Below are positions 1 to 6,708 of a stretch of DNA of 29,587 nucleotides, in pieces (position 1 is the first letter of the stretch; each line of letters opens with the position of its first letter). The notes below the pieces were generated by a model. The model had not been told where the DNA came from, did no database searches, and was given only the letters and a program-made list of their open reading frames with translations. The translations under genes were made by a program, and so were the position numbers. The DNA lies in the NCBI GenBank assembly GCA_050289385.1, contig JBNKFQ010000291.1, positions 1 to 29,587 on the forward strand. Direction: 5' to 3'. Source of the DNA: JBNKFQ01 sp050289385. GTDB lineage: Bacteria > Pseudomonadota > Gammaproteobacteria > Pseudomonadales > Porticoccaceae.

Positions 1-2
1 AC

Positions 3-128
3 GTCGCACGTCTGTCGTCGCACGCCAAAAACAAAGACAAACCCGTCCAGGTTCTCGTTAGAAAGTTTCCAATCGGGGCCGAGCGCAGTGATGGCCCGAG
101 TCTAAGCGTGCGACGACAGACGTGCGAC
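3..128. repeat. Inverted-repeat element upstream of typA
   Basis: Perfect 23-bp inverted arms at 3-25 and 106-128 are separated by 80 bp. Each arm holds two copies of the 9-mer CGTCGCACG (2-10 and 16-24 in the left arm). Inside the spacer is a second, shorter inverted repeat (73-80 with 93-99, one bulged G, loop of about 12). This nested structure suggests a small non-coding mobile or REP/MITE-like element, or a long structured transcript. No transposase or target-site duplication can be seen because the window begins two bases before the left arm. Confidence 0.75.
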
Positions 129-209
129 CCAAAAACATAACCTGAAATATTCCGGCACTCCATTGCATATACCAACCAAAACCGCTCACACCTTGTCATC
201 GCACACCGC

Positions 210-215
210 TATAAT
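210..215 (+). promoter_or_regulatory. Probable -10 box for typA
   Basis: A perfect TATAAT lies 52 bp before the chosen typA ATG. No good -35 hexamer is seen 16-18 bp upstream, so promoter strength is unclear. Transcription would begin near 222, which puts the upstream TTG at 225 too close to the transcript start to be the start codon. Confidence 0.45.
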
Positions 216-266
216 GCGCGCTTTTTGCCATTTGACAGAAAAATTTGTTACCCATCCGGAGCAGGT

Positions 267-2078
267 ATGATCGAGAAGTTACGCAATATTGCCATTATCG
301 CCCACGTTGACCACGGCAAGACCACTCTGGTGGACAGGCTGCTCCAGCAATCCGGTACGCTGGACCGGAAAGATCTGGGCGCGGAACGCATCATGGATTC
401 CAATGACCAGGAGCGTGAGCGCGGCATCACCATTCTTGCCAAAAATACCGCAATTGAATGGCAGGGATACCATATCAATATTGTAGATACTCCCGGGCAC
501 GCTGATTTCGGTGGTGAGGTGGAGCGTGTATTGTCGATGGTGGATTGCGTGTTGTTACTGGTAGACGCCGTCGATGGTCCCATGCCGCAAACCCGGTTTG
601 TCACCGCAAAGGCCTTTGAACAGGGGCTGAACCCGATTGTTGTGGTCAACAAGGTTGATCGCCCCGGGGCGCGTCCTGACTGGGTAGTTGACCAGGTGTT
701 TGATCTGTTTGATCGTCTTGGCGCCAATGACGAACAACTCGATTTTCCCATCATCTATGCATCGGCCCTGAATGGCATGGCCGGTGAAGACGCGGATCAA
801 CTGGCAGATGATATGACTCCCCTGTTTGAAATGATTGTCAAACAGGTCAAACCGCCAGTGGTCGATGCTCAGGGACCGTTGCAAATGCAGATTTCGGCAC
901 TGGATTACAACAGTTATGTTGGTGTTATCGGAATCGGTCGCATTACCCGCGGCAAAATTATGACAAACCAGTCAGTTGTGGTGGTGGGCAGTGATGGTGT
1001 GCAGCGCAAGGCCAAAGTATTGCAGGTGATGGGACATCTCGGGCTGGAGCGAATTCAGGTAGAACGCGCATCGGCTGGTGATATTGTCTGTATTACCGGT
1101 ATCGAGGGTTTGAATATCTCCGACACTATCTGCGCACCGGAAACCCCCGAGGCCCTGCCGCCATTGTCTGTGGATGAACCCACCGTCAGCATGACATTTC
1201 AGGTCAATGACTCGCCGTTTGCCGGTCAGGATGGCAAATTTGTCACCTCGCGCAATATCAGGGAGAGGCTTGAGCAGGAGTTGATTCACAACGTGGCATT
1301 GCGGGTGGAGCCAGGCGACAGCCCGGACAAATTCAAGGTGTCTGGTCGCGGTGAGCTGCATTTGTCGGTGCTGATCGAAAACATGCGGCGCGAAGGCTTT
1401 GAACTGGGAGTGTCACGCCCGGAAGTTATCCAGAAAGAGGTGGACGGCGAAATTCAGGAGCCCTATGAACAGGTGGTTATTGATGTTGAAGAGCAGCATC
1501 AGGGATCTGTGATTGAGGAACTGGGTCTGCGCAAGGCCGAAATGGTCAATATGGAGCCAGATGGTAAAGGCCGGGTGAAGCTGGAGTTTATTGTGCCGTC
1601 ACGGGGCCTGATCGGGTTTCGTGGCCAGTTTCTGACGTTGACGTCGGGATCGGGCATAATGACCAGCATCTTTGATCATTACGGTGCGGTAAAGGTTGGT
1701 GAAGTGATCAGTCGGCAGAACGGGGTTCTGGTTTCGATGGTCAAGGGCAAGACGTTGGCTTATGCACTTTTTACCTTGCAGGACCGGGGCCGCTTGTTCC
1801 TGGGACATGGGGTAGACGTGTACGAAGGGCAGATTGTGGGTTTGCACTCGCGTTCCAATGATCTGGCGGTGAATCCGACCAAGGCGAAGCAACTCACCAA
1901 TATTCGTGCGGCGGGAACTGACGAGGCACTGACCCTGAGCCCGCCAATACGACATACGCTTGAACAAGCTCTTGAGTTTATCGAGGATGATGAGCTGGTA
2001 GAGGTTACACCGGTAAATATCAGGTTGCGTAAAAAATTGCTGACTGAGACAGAACGCAAGCGCGGGCGAAAGTTGTAA
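267..2078 (+). CDS. typA: Ribosome-associated translational GTPase TypA/BipA
   Basis: This is a full-length (603 aa) TypA/BipA, an EF-G-like GTPase that binds the ribosome and supports 50S assembly and growth under stress or cold. The GTPase motifs are intact: the P-loop region AHVDHGKTT (12-20), ERERGITI in switch I, DTPGH (74-78) and NKVD (128-131). The EF-G-like C-terminal half follows, including the RGLIGFRGQF stretch typical of the family. The ATG at 267 is preferred over an in-frame TTG at 225 because it has a Shine-Dalgarno-like GGAGCAGG just upstream and gives the standard MIEKLRNIAIIAHVDHGKT start. It appears to be transcribed alone; no clear terminator hairpin follows. Confidence 0.97.
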   Translation: MIEKLRNIAIIAHVDHGKTTLVDRLLQQSGTLDRKDLGAERIMDSNDQERERGITILAKNTAIEWQGYHINIVDTPGHADFGGEVERVLSMVDCVLLLVDAVDGPMPQTRFVTAKAFEQGLNPIVVVNKVDRPGARPDWVVDQVFDLFDRLGANDEQLDFPIIYASALNGMAGEDADQLADDMTPLFEMIVKQVKPPVVDAQGPLQMQISALDYNSYVGVIGIGRITRGKIMTNQSVVVVGSDGVQRKAKVLQVMGHLGLERIQVERASAGDIVCITGIEGLNISDTICAPETPEALPPLSVDEPTVSMTFQVNDSPFAGQDGKFVTSRNIRERLEQELIHNVALRVEPGDSPDKFKVSGRGELHLSVLIENMRREGFELGVSRPEVIQKEVDGEIQEPYEQVVIDVEEQHQGSVIEELGLRKAEMVNMEPDGKGRVKLEFIVPSRGLIGFRGQFLTLTSGSGIMTSIFDHYGAVKVGEVISRQNGVLVSMVKGKTLAYALFTLQDRGRLFLGHGVDVYEGQIVGLHSRSNDLAVNPTKAKQLTNIRAAGTDEALTLSPPIRHTLEQALEFIEDDELVEVTPVNIRLRKKLLTETERKRGRKL

Positions 2079-2155
2079 GGCATTAACGTGCCCTGCCCTT
2101 TTTGCCATAATGCCGGACAAAATAATCGATAATAGCGAGTAGCAGGGGAGCAGGC

Positions 2156-3238
2156 ATGTTATCTCACCAGTATCCTCAGGCCAGGGACCCCAAACAGGAA
2201 CTGGCCACAAACCGGTTGCACCGTGAAGAGCGGGCAAGGTTTATGCCCTGGATTCTTACGTTGTTCGCGGTATTTTCTCTCGGCGCAGCCGTGCGAAACT
2301 ACGTTGTTGGCTATGAGCGTTTTGCCCTGATCCTGACCGGCACCGGAGCGGTAGCCGTGGTCTTGCTGCTGATATTTCACAGCGTCGGCAGAAAGGCATA
2401 CGTCTTTACGCAGTTTGCCTTTGCTGCCTTGCTGGTGGTTATGCTTTACGCGTTTTTGCTGCTGTGTGATATTGAGCAAGCGGGCTTGCTGGGTGCGCTG
2501 TGCATGGTGCCGGCGTTGATTGCGGTTTGCGGTTACCGGGTTGCCGGGTGGTTGTTGTTGATCAACTTCCCGATTCTGATAGCCCTGCTTGCTGGCCTGG
2601 TGCCGTGGTGGCCAGGTACCTGGTCCAGTGAGATGTCGGTGGCATTTCTCACCGCGTATGCGGGGCTCGGTATTTTCGTTTTGGTTGTTGATTTCAACCG
2701 GGACTGCAGCCGCAACCAGTTGGTTGATCTGGCTCGGCAATTCGATTGGGTTGCCTCTCATGACGAACTCACTGACTTGCCCAATCGTCGCGAAATGGAG
2801 CGAATGCTGGGCACCAGCATGAATCGCTACCATCTGTCCGGCGAGTCATTCTCGGTTGTGGTTTCGAATATAGATAATTACAAGAATGTTAACGATCGTT
2901 TTGGACACCAGTTTGGTGATCAGTTACTCGCCGCGGTGAGCAAAGCTCTGCACAGGGGGCTGCGTTCCGATGATATCCTGTCCCGGTGGGATGGCGATGA
3001 GTTTCTGGTACTGCTCCGCGGTCAGAATATCGAAGCTGCCCGGCAAGTGGCAGAACGTTTACGTCGTAATGTCAGTAACCTGAACATGAAATTTGACGGC
3101 GATAAAGTGGATGTTACCATGAGTTTTGGGGTGGCGTTTGTGGAAGGGCATGAAACTGTGGGTGAGTTGATCAGTGCGGCTGATCGCGGGCTCTATCAAG
3201 CCAAGAATATGGGACGTAATATGGTAGTCGCGGGATAG
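2156..3238 (+). CDS. Membrane GGDEF-domain protein with degenerate active site
   Basis: This 360-aa protein has about six hydrophobic segments between residues 30 and 180, then a GGDEF domain (about 200-358) opening with DELTDLPNRR. The family makes cyclic di-GMP from two GTP at the inner membrane. Two catalytic positions are altered. The motif reads DGDEF (279-283), with Asp for the first Gly. The usual metal-binding Asp of the DID motif is Asn (N238-I-D240). The inhibitory product-binding RxxD site is kept (R270-D273, five residues before the motif), as is the KxxND/GHxxGD stretch. It may therefore be a weak cyclase or a c-di-GMP sensor rather than a robust enzyme. The ATG has a good ribosome site (AGGGGAGCAGG). 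The membrane domain is not one I can name. Confidence 0.9.
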   Translation: MLSHQYPQARDPKQELATNRLHREERARFMPWILTLFAVFSLGAAVRNYVVGYERFALILTGTGAVAVVLLLIFHSVGRKAYVFTQFAFAALLVVMLYAFLLLCDIEQAGLLGALCMVPALIAVCGYRVAGWLLLINFPILIALLAGLVPWWPGTWSSEMSVAFLTAYAGLGIFVLVVDFNRDCSRNQLVDLARQFDWVASHDELTDLPNRREMERMLGTSMNRYHLSGESFSVVVSNIDNYKNVNDRFGHQFGDQLLAAVSKALHRGLRSDDILSRWDGDEFLVLLRGQNIEAARQVAERLRRNVSNLNMKFDGDKVDVTMSFGVAFVEGHETVGELISAADRGLYQAKNMGRNMVVAG

Positions 3239-3260
3239 TGCTCCTTTGTGGGGCACTATC
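3234..3260 (+). terminator. Hairpin overlapping the GGDEF stop codon
   Basis: An 11-bp stem (3234-3244 with 3250-3260, one G-T pair) closes a 5-nt loop, and the stop codon TAG (3236-3238) lies inside the stem. No T-tract follows, so it may be a 3' stabilising hairpin rather than an intrinsic terminator. It sits between convergent genes. Confidence 0.5.
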
Positions 3261-3294
3261 TCGTAGCGAGCTTTAGTACTTCGTAGCAGAATAA

Positions 3295-3320
3295 AACTTC
3301 CAACTTCCAACTTCCGACTT
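3295..3320. repeat. Short heptamer array (TTCCAAC-type) at the tag 3' end
   Basis: About three copies of a CTTCCAA/CTTCCGA heptamer abut the stop codon of tag. This is the same heptamer that forms the arms of the elements at 11763-11909 and 16036-16173. Only one arm is recognisable here, so it may be a partial member of that family. Confidence 0.6.
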
Positions 3321-3917
3321 TTAACATTGAACTTCCCTGTGGCGAAAGCAGCTGGTGAGATGATCGTTTACCAATCCCGTCGCTTGCATATGGGCATAGC
3401 AAATGGTGGTGCCAAAAAAACGAAAACCGCGCTTTTTCATATCCTTGCTGATTGCGTCAGACAGCTCGGTAGACGCCGGTATCTGTTTCAGGCTCTTCCA
3501 TTTGTTTTGAATCGGTTTGCCGTCAACATAAGCCCAGAAATAATTTGAAAAACTGCCAAATTCAGCTTGTATCTCCAAAAAGCATTTGGCATTTCCGATG
3601 GCGCTTTCTATTTTCAGTCGGTTGCGCACAATGCCGGAATCGTTCATCAGACGATCAACACTGCGGCTGGTAAATCGAGCCACTTTGTTGGCGTCGAATC
3701 CGGCAAACGCCCTGCGGTAATTTTCGCGTTTTTTCAAAATGGTAATCCACGACAAGCCGGCCTGGGCGCTTTCCAGAATCAGAAATTCAAACAGCGTTGC
3801 ATCGTCGTAGCAGGGCACGCCCCATTCGGTATCGTGGTAGAGCTGATAGAGTTCTGTGTCGCCACACCATTCACAGCGGTGTTTGCGGGGAGCAGTACTG
3901 GTAGTCACTTGATTCAT
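3321..3917 (-). CDS. tag: DNA-3-methyladenine glycosylase I
   Basis: This 198-aa Tag excises 3-methyladenine from alkylated DNA as the first step of base excision repair. It aligns along its whole length with E. coli Tag as I know that sequence. The zinc-snap ligands are present as C15, H28, H186 and C190. Base-pocket residues corresponding to E. coli Y13, E38 and W46 are Y24, E49 and W57. Hallmark stretches are YHDTEWGVP, AGLSWITILKKRENY and FFGTTICYAHMQATGLVNDH. Its start lies 47 bp inside the upstream WYL-regulator gene on the same strand, so the two are probably co-transcribed and translationally coupled. The regulator may thus affect repair expression, which is inferred from layout only. 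Confidence 0.97.
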   Translation of the reverse strand: MNQVTTSTAPRKHRCEWCGDTELYQLYHDTEWGVPCYDDATLFEFLILESAQAGLSWITILKKRENYRRAFAGFDANKVARFTSRSVDRLMNDSGIVRNRLKIESAIGNAKCFLEIQAEFGSFSNYFWAYVDGKPIQNKWKSLKQIPASTELSDAISKDMKKRGFRFFGTTICYAHMQATGLVNDHLTSCFRHREVQC

Positions 3918-4599
3918 AAGCCTTTGATGTTATTCGTATATAGTGTTTAAGGTTTTTTTCCGGCATTGTTGCAAAAGTATTGGCCGTAACCTGGAATGCC
4001 CGGATTCGATCAAGGCGAAACTCGCGATAATTCTGGCGTAATTCACACCATGCCACCAGCGTCCAGACCCGCCCCCAGTAAACCAGACCGAGCGGCTGAA
4101 TACGACGACTGGAGTATTCCCCATCAGCTCGTTGATACTCGATGGCGAGGATATTGCGGGCCTTGATCGCCGCGCGAATTTCTGCGCTGTAAGCCTTCAC
4201 CTCTTTGGAAAAGTGACTGTCGAATGCGATTATGGTCTCTTCATCGTCGCTGTGGCGCAGATGTTCGGGCATGACCGCCAATATTTTTTGCATGGCGCCA
4301 CTGGCCGCTGTTGCCAGTTGTTTGTCACTCCATGCCTGTACCATTCTTGCACCCAGCAACAGGGCTTCAATTTCGCTGGTGTCAAACATCAGTGGCGGCA
4401 AGTCAAAATGGCGGTTCAGGCGATACCCTACGCCGGCTTCGCCTTCAATCGGCACACCGGATATCAACAGTGACTGAATGTCCCGATACACTGTGCGTTG
4501 CGATACCTCCAGCCGTTCGGCCAATTGTCCGGCAGTGACCGCCATACGCCGGTTGCGCAGCAGGGTCAGCAGTTGAAACAGTCTGTCAGCTCGGCGCAT
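3871..4599 (-). CDS. YafY-type HTH/WYL-domain transcriptional regulator
   Basis: This 242-aa DNA-binding regulator has an N-terminal DeoR-like helix-turn-helix (about 2-60; VTAGQLAERLEVSQRTVYRD) and a WYL ligand-sensing domain (about 135-215; RRIQPLGLVYWGRVWTLVAW, then YREFRLDRI). The ATG at 4599 is chosen over an in-frame TTG at 4629 because relatives begin MRRADRLFQLL, although no strong Shine-Dalgarno is visible. The last 15-20 residues (after HYIRI) go beyond the usual family end and cover the first codons of tag. The divergent or upstream neighbour is often the target of such regulators; here it shares a strand with the small gene at 4674-4997. The ligand is unknown. Confidence 0.92.
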   Translation of the reverse strand: MRRADRLFQLLTLLRNRRMAVTAGQLAERLEVSQRTVYRDIQSLLISGVPIEGEAGVGYRLNRHFDLPPLMFDTSEIEALLLGARMVQAWSDKQLATAASGAMQKILAVMPEHLRHSDDEETIIAFDSHFSKEVKAYSAEIRAAIKARNILAIEYQRADGEYSSRRIQPLGLVYWGRVWTLVAWCELRQNYREFRLDRIRAFQVTANTFATMPEKNLKHYIRITSKAYESSDYQYCSPQTPL

Positions 4600-4673
4600 G
4601 GTCAGGAGTGTCGTTTGCAGATCTGGCAATGTAACCGGGCCAGACCGCTATTGTCTATCGGCCCGGATCTCAA

Positions 4674-4997
4674 TCAGGCAGCTTCTGACATACAGCTGCT
4701 TTGTTCAATAGTGGTGCGGCGAATTGAAACCGTGTCGGGGTCAATCATCGCCATGAGGTGTTTGCACTTGTCATCAGCCATAAAAGCGACGTCAATGGCA
4801 GCGGCGGCGGTGGCGTCTCTGTAGTAGTATGTGTCCACCCAGACATCGTCTTCCTCACTGTAGCTGAGAGAGCGATATTCACAGCCGTCCTGGTTACGCA
4901 GGAAGTGTTGTATGTACAGACTGGCTTGCAGAAAATCATTGCGGTCGATACCTTGCGCCAGTTTGAAAGAGTAGAGTTTTAATATTTGCTGGTTCAT
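4674..4997 (-). CDS. Small hypothetical protein, possible dimeric alpha/beta-barrel fold
   Basis: This 107-aa protein has no signal peptide or membrane segment. The alternating pattern (KLYSFKLAQGIDRNDFL, then YIQHFLRNQDGCEYRSLSY, then VWVDTYYYRD) resembles ABM/Dabb-type dimeric alpha/beta-barrel proteins, in which a strand of hydrophobic residues precedes a helix and another strand. I do not recognise a specific family, and no enzyme activity can be assigned. The ATG has an AAGGA ribosome site. It lies 74 bp upstream of the WYL regulator on the same strand, a pairing that suggests it is co-transcribed with, or controlled by, that regulator. Confidence 0.7.
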   Translation of the reverse strand: MNQQILKLYSFKLAQGIDRNDFLQASLYIQHFLRNQDGCEYRSLSYSEEDDVWVDTYYYRDATAAAAIDVAFMADDKCKHLMAMIDPDTVSIRRTTIEQSSCMSEAA

Positions 4998-5193
4998 TAT
5001 TCGGTTCCTTGTGAGTGTTTGCGGCAGTATCGGGATGAACTGCCCGGGCTATTTTCCAACAGGCCTGCTGACAGCGTGGTGTCAGTAGAGGTATTCTTCG
5101 GGGCAAGGGTCGCTGGAAACGGCGCCTGAATATCAACAGACCCTGGAACTCGTTCATAACAAATTTTTTATAAAAATCCTGTGAGGCCGGTGT

Positions 5194-6153
5194 ATGCGCA
5201 AGTTTTATCCACATATCAAGCCGTATCAAGAGCATCGTATTGCTGTGGAGCAGCCCCATGAACTGTATGTAGAGGAATGTGGCAGTCCCGACGGTATTCC
5301 CATCCTGTTTGTCCACGGCGGCCCCGGTGCAGGTGCTACCCGGTGGGACCGCTGTTTTTTTGATCCGGGCAAGTACCGGATTATTGTGTTTGATCAGCGC
5401 GGTTGCGGGCGTTCAACGCCGCACGCTTCCCTGGAAAAAAATACGACACAGGCTCTGGTGGAGGATATTGAGGTTATTCGCGAGGCTCTGGGTGTTAAAC
5501 AGTGGTTGCTGTTTGGTGGTTCGTGGGGGTCTACGCTCAGTTTGATCTATGCCGAAACACACCCGCAGCGGGTGCTTGGCATGATTTTGCGCGGCATCTT
5601 TTTATGCCGTGACCGCGATATCCGCTGGTTTTATCAACATGGCGCAGACCATGTGTTCCCGGATTACTGGAAGGAGTATGCCGAAGTCATTCCTGAAGAT
5701 GAGCGCGACGATATGGTGGGGGCATACTATCGGCGACTTACCGGTGACAATGAGTTGGAGCGCATGTCGGCTGCCAAGGCATGGTCGGTGTGGGAAGGGC
5801 GTTGCGCTACCCTCAAGCCCAACCCGAACGTGATTGAGCGCCTGGGCGGGCCGCACACCGCGCTGTCCTTGGCCCGGGTTGAGTGCCATTACTTTATGAA
5901 TCAGGCTTTTTTGAAAAACAATCAAATCATCAAAAATGCGGGCAAGCTGGAGAATATACCCGGTATTATTGTTCATGGCCGTTACGACATGGTGTGTCCC
6001 GTGGATCAGGCATTTACTCTGCACGAGGCCTGGCCCAACGCCCGTCTGGAGATTATTCGCGATGCCGGTCACGCGTCGTCGGAGTCGGGTACGCTGGATG
6101 CGCTGATTCGCGCCACTGATGAAATGGCTCATATATTGGGTGAGTCGGCGTGA
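5194..6153 (+). CDS. pip: Proline iminopeptidase (S33 family)
   Basis: This 319-aa cytoplasmic alpha/beta hydrolase of the typical Pip length removes N-terminal proline from peptides. It shows the oxyanion-region HGGPG (41-45), the FDQRGCGRS segment (66-74) diagnostic of prolyl aminopeptidases, the nucleophile S110 in GGSWGS, the acid D265 in HGRYD and the base H293 in DAGH. There is no signal peptide. It is the first gene of a plus-strand run with dtd (49-bp gap) and an exported S9 peptidase. It would complete the breakdown of proline-containing peptides released by the exported peptidases nearby; that link is inference. Confidence 0.96.
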   Translation: MRKFYPHIKPYQEHRIAVEQPHELYVEECGSPDGIPILFVHGGPGAGATRWDRCFFDPGKYRIIVFDQRGCGRSTPHASLEKNTTQALVEDIEVIREALGVKQWLLFGGSWGSTLSLIYAETHPQRVLGMILRGIFLCRDRDIRWFYQHGADHVFPDYWKEYAEVIPEDERDDMVGAYYRRLTGDNELERMSAAKAWSVWEGRCATLKPNPNVIERLGGPHTALSLARVECHYFMNQAFLKNNQIIKNAGKLENIPGIIVHGRYDMVCPVDQAFTLHEAWPNARLEIIRDAGHASSESGTLDALIRATDEMAHILGESA

Positions 6154-6202
6154 TGCACAGAGCACAAGACAGGGCAAAGGACAGAGAACAGCAGACAGAA
6201 TT

Positions 6203-6643
6203 ATGCTTGGATTGATTCAACGTGTCTCCCACGCCAACGTTGTCGTTGACGATGAGGTTACCGGAGAGATCGGCAAGGGAATTTTGTTATTGCTGGGCGT
6301 TCAAAAAGAAGACTGTGAGGCAGTTGCCGACAAGCTGATTCACAAGGTACTGAACTACCGTATCTTCCCCGACAACCAGGGCAAAATGAACCTGAATGTT
6401 CAGCAGGCAGAGGGCGGTATACTGGTGGTGTCGCAGTTTACCCTGGCAGCAGATACCCAAAAAGGCTTGCGCCCGAGTTTTTCATCTGCCGCACCACCGG
6501 CGGACGCGGAACATTTGTACAATTACTTTGTGACACAAATGCGCAGTCGTTATCAACCGGTAGCCACCGGTATATTCAGTGCCGATATGAAGGTCAGCTT
6601 GTGCAATGATGGCCCGGTGACGTTTTTGTTAACGACAAGTTGA
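6203..6643 (+). CDS. dtd: D-aminoacyl-tRNA deacylase
   Basis: This 146-aa Dtd hydrolyses D-amino acids (and glycine mischarged on tRNA-Ala) from tRNA as a chiral proofreading step. The two family signatures are present: SQFTL (77-81) and the Gly-cisPro motif GPVTF (137-141). The N terminus MLGLIQRVSHANVVVD is canonical, which fixes the start at 6203 although the frame is open to 6119 inside pip. The 49-bp leader after pip is a purine-rich run of ACAGAG/GACAG-like units with no strong Shine-Dalgarno, so translation may depend on coupling to pip. Confidence 0.97.
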   Translation: MLGLIQRVSHANVVVDDEVTGEIGKGILLLLGVQKEDCEAVADKLIHKVLNYRIFPDNQGKMNLNVQQAEGGILVVSQFTLAADTQKGLRPSFSSAAPPADAEHLYNYFVTQMRSRYQPVATGIFSADMKVSLCNDGPVTFLLTTS

Positions 6644-6708
6644 CACACAGCAAAACACATTGGCCAGCGTCATTTCTTAGTTCCTGTTTTTCCTATAAAG
6701 GTGAAATT

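Noticed and set aside
225..266. TTG start 14 codons upstream for typA
   Set aside because: It lies almost at the expected transcript start and the extra residues are not part of the family; ATG 267 has a ribosome site and the canonical N terminus.
1599..2237. 212-codon open frame on the minus strand opposite typA
   Set aside because: It lies across typA and the start of the next gene, has no recognisable domain or ribosome site, and is explained by the codon pattern of the real genes.
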